Shown here piece by piece: positions 61,355 through 64,000 of a DNA stretch of 64,000 nt; within the stretch, counting starts at the first letter, position 1; each line of letters starts with the position of its first letter. The notes under the pieces are model-generated. The model was not told where the DNA came from and ran no database searches. It worked only from the letters and a program-made list of their open reading frames with translations. A program made the position numbers and the translations under genes. This stretch comes from Lysinibacillus odysseyi 34hs-1 = NBRC 100172 (GTDB lineage Bacteria; Bacillota; Bacilli; Bacillales_A; Planococcaceae), in assembly GCF_001591965.1 (NCBI RefSeq), contig NZ_BCVX01000006.1, positions 223,818-287,817 of the forward strand. Reading direction: 5' to 3'.

Positions 61355-61873
61355 ATGAAGAAGATGGATAAAGCGCAGATTAGTGCATGGCTTGAAGCGA
61401 TTGGTACAGTACTCTCCGCCATTGGCAGTACGCCTTCGAATATTTTATCATCCTCCATGCTAAACGATTTCAATTTAATCGGAAATGTTCTCCAGGCAGT
61501 AGGAAGTAGTATACTTCCTGAAAATGAGGACAATCTTGATCAAGTTGGAAATAAAATCGGGGCAGTAGGAAATATCATAACAATTCAAGGATTTTTCGTA
61601 GAGAATCAACAGACAAGCCAGCTTTTGAATACCCAAGGTAATCTCCTCCAAGCTTTAGGCAGCGGAGTAAGTCTGGATCTGGAAAATGACCAAACAGTTA
61701 ATGATGTATTAAATAATATTGGGAATGTGCTGCAAATAATCGGAAATAGCTATCAGGCGTTCTCGATTAAATATCCGCCAAATAGTCAAAAAGCACAGGA
61801 GCTTAATACAGTTGGCAGTTGGATTCAGGCTGTAGGCGCCGTCCTTTCTGCACTGACAGTCAATAGTGGATGA
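61355..61873 (+). CDS. DUF6944-type repetitive protein
   Basis: 172 residues of repeated motif: WLEAIGTVLSAIGSTPSN, LIGNVLQAVGSSIL, TQGNLLQALGSGVS, IGNVLQIIGNSYQ, SWIQAVGAVLSALTV. About seven G-x-x-(L/I)-(Q/S)-A-(V/I)-G repeats of hydrophobic type. Known in Bacillales as an uncharacterised repetitive protein. The start is 61355 or 61364. Confidence 0.8.
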   Translation: MKKMDKAQISAWLEAIGTVLSAIGSTPSNILSSSMLNDFNLIGNVLQAVGSSILPENEDNLDQVGNKIGAVGNIITIQGFFVENQQTSQLLNTQGNLLQALGSGVSLDLENDQTVNDVLNNIGNVLQIIGNSYQAFSIKYPPNSQKAQELNTVGSWIQAVGAVLSALTVNSG

Positions 61874-62104
61874 AGCAGCTATCCACATCATCACATCGGC
61901 ATGACAGCTATTGAATGGAGTGACGGCTCTTCTACTATTCTCTCTCCTTCTCTATTTCCATTTAATAATTAGATTACTGTCTTTACAAATTTGAACGATT
62001 TCCCAATATAAAGTTTTACCCTTCTGAACATAGAAATACTAATTGACGTGTTTCCATCAGAAGGTCATGGGTATGCTAAAGGTAGAAAGGAGAGGACAAA
62101 AAGC

Positions 62105-63349
62105 ATGCCAAGGAAATTGATTTCAGCTATTAAAGAGCATTCCCTTCCATTAAACGAACAAAGTTTGGACAGGCTGGCAGAGGCAATTGGCGATGCCAGA
62201 ATTGTTATGATCGGTGAAGCATCGCATGGCACTTCGGATTTTTATACTCTTCGCGCCGAGCTTTCCAAAAAGCTGATTGAGGAAAAAGGTTTTACAGTTA
62301 TTGCAGTAGAAGGAGATTGGCCATCTGCACAGGCAGTTAACCGTTATGTCAAAGGCTATGGGGAGGAAGAACGGTCAGCAAAAGAGGTACTATCCGAATC
62401 ATTTCATCGGTGGCCGACTTGGATGTGGGCAAACGAAGAGATCGAACAATTTACTGAGTGGCTTAAGAAGAAAAATACATCCCTGAACAACAAGGTAGGA
62501 TTTTATGGTATTGACCTATACAGCCTTTATGAATCTATTGATGAGGTATTGAACTTTTTATCGGAAAATCCAAAGTATAATGTTGATTTGGAGCACGCAA
62601 GAAAGGCGTTCTCCTGCTTTGAACCTTATAACAGAATGCCCGAACACTATGCCCTTTCCGCTGCTCATTTTACAGAGGAATGCATCAGCGAAGTATCAAG
62701 CCTATTACACTCCCTGCGCAGTAATGAGGAAAAATACTCTGACAAGCATGAAGAAGACTTGAATGTAATTATGAACGCCCTTGTCGCAAAAAATGCCGAA
62801 GCTTATTACCGCGAGATGATGCAGGACGCTATTTCATGGAATACACGCGACCTTCATATGGTGGAAGCAATCAATGAATTAATCAACTACCATGGAGAGA
62901 ATGCCAAAATCATTATTTGGGAACATAATACCCATATTGGAGATGCCTCAGAAACAGATATGAAGGACGAGCAAATGATCAATGTCGGCCAGCTGATAAG
63001 GGAGCAGTACGGAAAAGAGAATACTTTCGCCATTGGATTTGGCACTTACGAAGGTACAGTCATCGCTGCAGACAGCTGGGGCGAGCCCTTACAAGTCATT
63101 GATGTTCCTCCTGCTAAACTAAGCTCATGGGAAGGTCAGCTGCGTGCAGCCGGTGAAGAAGATAAAGTCCTGCTTTTTACAGAGGAGAACCGGGAGCTGT
63201 TCAATGACTGGATCGGCCACCGTGCGATTGGCGTTGTTTATAATCCAGACTTCGAGGCGTATGGAAATTACGTCCCTTCCCGTGTCGGCAGCCGATATGA
63301 CGCCTTTATCTATATCCATCAATCGAAGGCTTTACGTCCCTTGCAGTAA
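62105..63349 (+). CDS. Erythromycin esterase-like protein
   Basis: 414 residues from ATG 62105 (MPRKLISAIKEHSLPLNE), supported by AAAGGAGAGG upstream; the frame opens 19 codons earlier. Family signatures: RIVMIGEASHGTSDFYTLR, IAVEGDWPSAQAVNRYVKG, IIIWEHNTHIGDASETDM, SRYDAFIYIHQSKALRPL. The His and Glu residues in GEASHGT and AVEGDWP are the catalytic ones in the family. Similar to Bacillus YbfO-type proteins; macrolide hydrolysis is not implied. Confidence 0.88.
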   Translation: MPRKLISAIKEHSLPLNEQSLDRLAEAIGDARIVMIGEASHGTSDFYTLRAELSKKLIEEKGFTVIAVEGDWPSAQAVNRYVKGYGEEERSAKEVLSESFHRWPTWMWANEEIEQFTEWLKKKNTSLNNKVGFYGIDLYSLYESIDEVLNFLSENPKYNVDLEHARKAFSCFEPYNRMPEHYALSAAHFTEECISEVSSLLHSLRSNEEKYSDKHEEDLNVIMNALVAKNAEAYYREMMQDAISWNTRDLHMVEAINELINYHGENAKIIIWEHNTHIGDASETDMKDEQMINVGQLIREQYGKENTFAIGFGTYEGTVIAADSWGEPLQVIDVPPAKLSSWEGQLRAAGEEDKVLLFTEENRELFNDWIGHRAIGVVYNPDFEAYGNYVPSRVGSRYDAFIYIHQSKALRPLQ

Positions 63350-63447
63350 TGAATAAATGGCGTATAGGTACTTATAACATTAATGTTTTCGTTAATTAGA
63401 TTGAACAACTATTTATAGACAATTATTATTTCAGCAGCATAGCCCGT

Positions 63448-63492
63448 AAAAATATGGTGTGAAGATACTGTTTCATACCATATTTTTATGCA
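63448..63492 (+). terminator. Terminator after the esterase-like gene
   Basis: AAAAATATGGT ... ACCATATTTTT, followed by ATGC; about 100 bases after the stop. Confidence 0.65.
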
Positions 63493-63499
63493 TTGTTAC

Positions 63500-63725
63500 G
63501 AAAAAGCAAAGGTGTTTCACTATTTTATAGCTATGGTGCATTGCTGTCTTCCTGTTTTATGATAGGTTCTTTTTCTTGCTGGCTACTGCCCTTTAGAAGG
63601 AGCTCGATTTACCTATTGGGGAGTTGAGGTTTTTATTTATATACTACTATTCTCCTTCGGCGTTTGGCAGGTTGGAGTAGTTTTTAATAAATAAAAAATT
63701 CAATCCGTTAAGATTAGGTTCTGAT
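63500..63725. other. Gene-free stretch before the 5S-like fragment
   Basis: No gene seen. A weak hairpin AATC TTAACG GATT followed by a T-run on the minus strand (63690-63715) could end transcription from the 5S-like side. Confidence 0.35.
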
Positions 63726-63778
63726 TGCGAAGCGATGTCCTACTCTCACAGGGGGCGCTCCCACTACCATCAGCGCTC
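63726..63778 (-). rRNA. 5S rRNA 3'-part fragment
   Basis: On the minus strand GCGCTGATGGTAGTGGG ... CCCTGTGAGAGTAGGACATCGC matches the last ~50 bases of Bacillales 5S rRNA with a few substitutions. The first ~65 bases of 5S are not found further upstream on that strand; instead there is an unrelated GC-rich sequence up to 64000. So it is a truncated copy or rDNA scar, not a working gene. Confidence 0.6.
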
Positions 63779-64000
63779 TTTCGCAGCGCGATGACTGGCG
63801 AATGACTGCGTCATCTGCGCTCGCTCTTTCCGTCACGTACAGAGTACGCTCCTTCTTTCGCTCCCTTGTTTCCTTGCCCTTCTTGGTCCTCCCACTGCTC
63901 GGGGATTTCATACCGTATCCTTTGATTTCCTTAGTTAAAATGAATGCTTTGGTTTACGCGCCGGGCACACCTTCGGTGTTTGATTGTTGGGAGCTTTTTT

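Noticed and set aside
63714..63911. Open frame of 65 codons over the 5S-like fragment
   Set aside because: It covers the rRNA-like segment, is rich in Arg/Lys/Ser and has no ribosome-binding site or family.

Overview
The window looks like a low-GC Bacillales chromosome, most likely Bacillaceae or Planococcaceae. The flanks carry Gram-positive housekeeping genes: the 3' end of opuAC (1-585), a VWA lipoprotein (940-2379), a T-box-controlled tyrS (57.4-59.0 kb), aldehyde dehydrogenase with DUF779, a DUF6944 repetitive protein and an erythromycin-esterase-like protein. A truncated 5S rRNA-like piece lies near the right end.

Between the flanks, about 2.8-56.9 kb on the minus strand, lies one very large polymorphic-toxin locus. 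Only one complete LXG (type VII secretion) toxin gene is present (54978-56855). Its C-terminus is a predicted HExxH metallopeptidase and it is followed by its immunity gene. Downstream on the minus strand (decreasing coordinates) lie about 20 orphan cassettes. A cassette typically has a 5'-truncated LXG or pre-toxin arm, a short hinge encoding roughly KGTGN, a C-terminal toxin domain (CT), an immunity gene, a near-identical Rho-independent terminator and a conserved spacer. Readable CTs include types resembling Ntox30 (twice), Ntox47, DUF6883, HNH-like and CdiA-type nucleases, BECR-like RNases, a colicin-E3-like RNase and an RNase-A-like domain. One further toxin (52445-53716) has an unrelated lysine-rich N-terminus yet uses the same hinge DNA.

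From about 27 kb leftwards the toxins are mostly decayed (stops, frameshifts, tails of 20-40 codons), while immunity-type genes remain open: pentapeptide-repeat, SUKH, CdiI-like and many unnamed families. A KptA RNA 2'-phosphotransferase sits among them. Mobile elements in the array are an IS110-family element with a possible bridge-RNA region, an IS110 relic, an IS3-like relic and a serine recombinase. No ESX/T7SS machinery, tRNA or CRISPR array was seen.

The suggested mechanism is inference. The N-terminal arm and hinge on one side, and the terminator and spacer on the other, give homology for swapping toxin-immunity pairs into the expressed LXG gene. The retained immunity genes would protect against kin carrying former toxins. 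Family names were recognised by eye without a database search.
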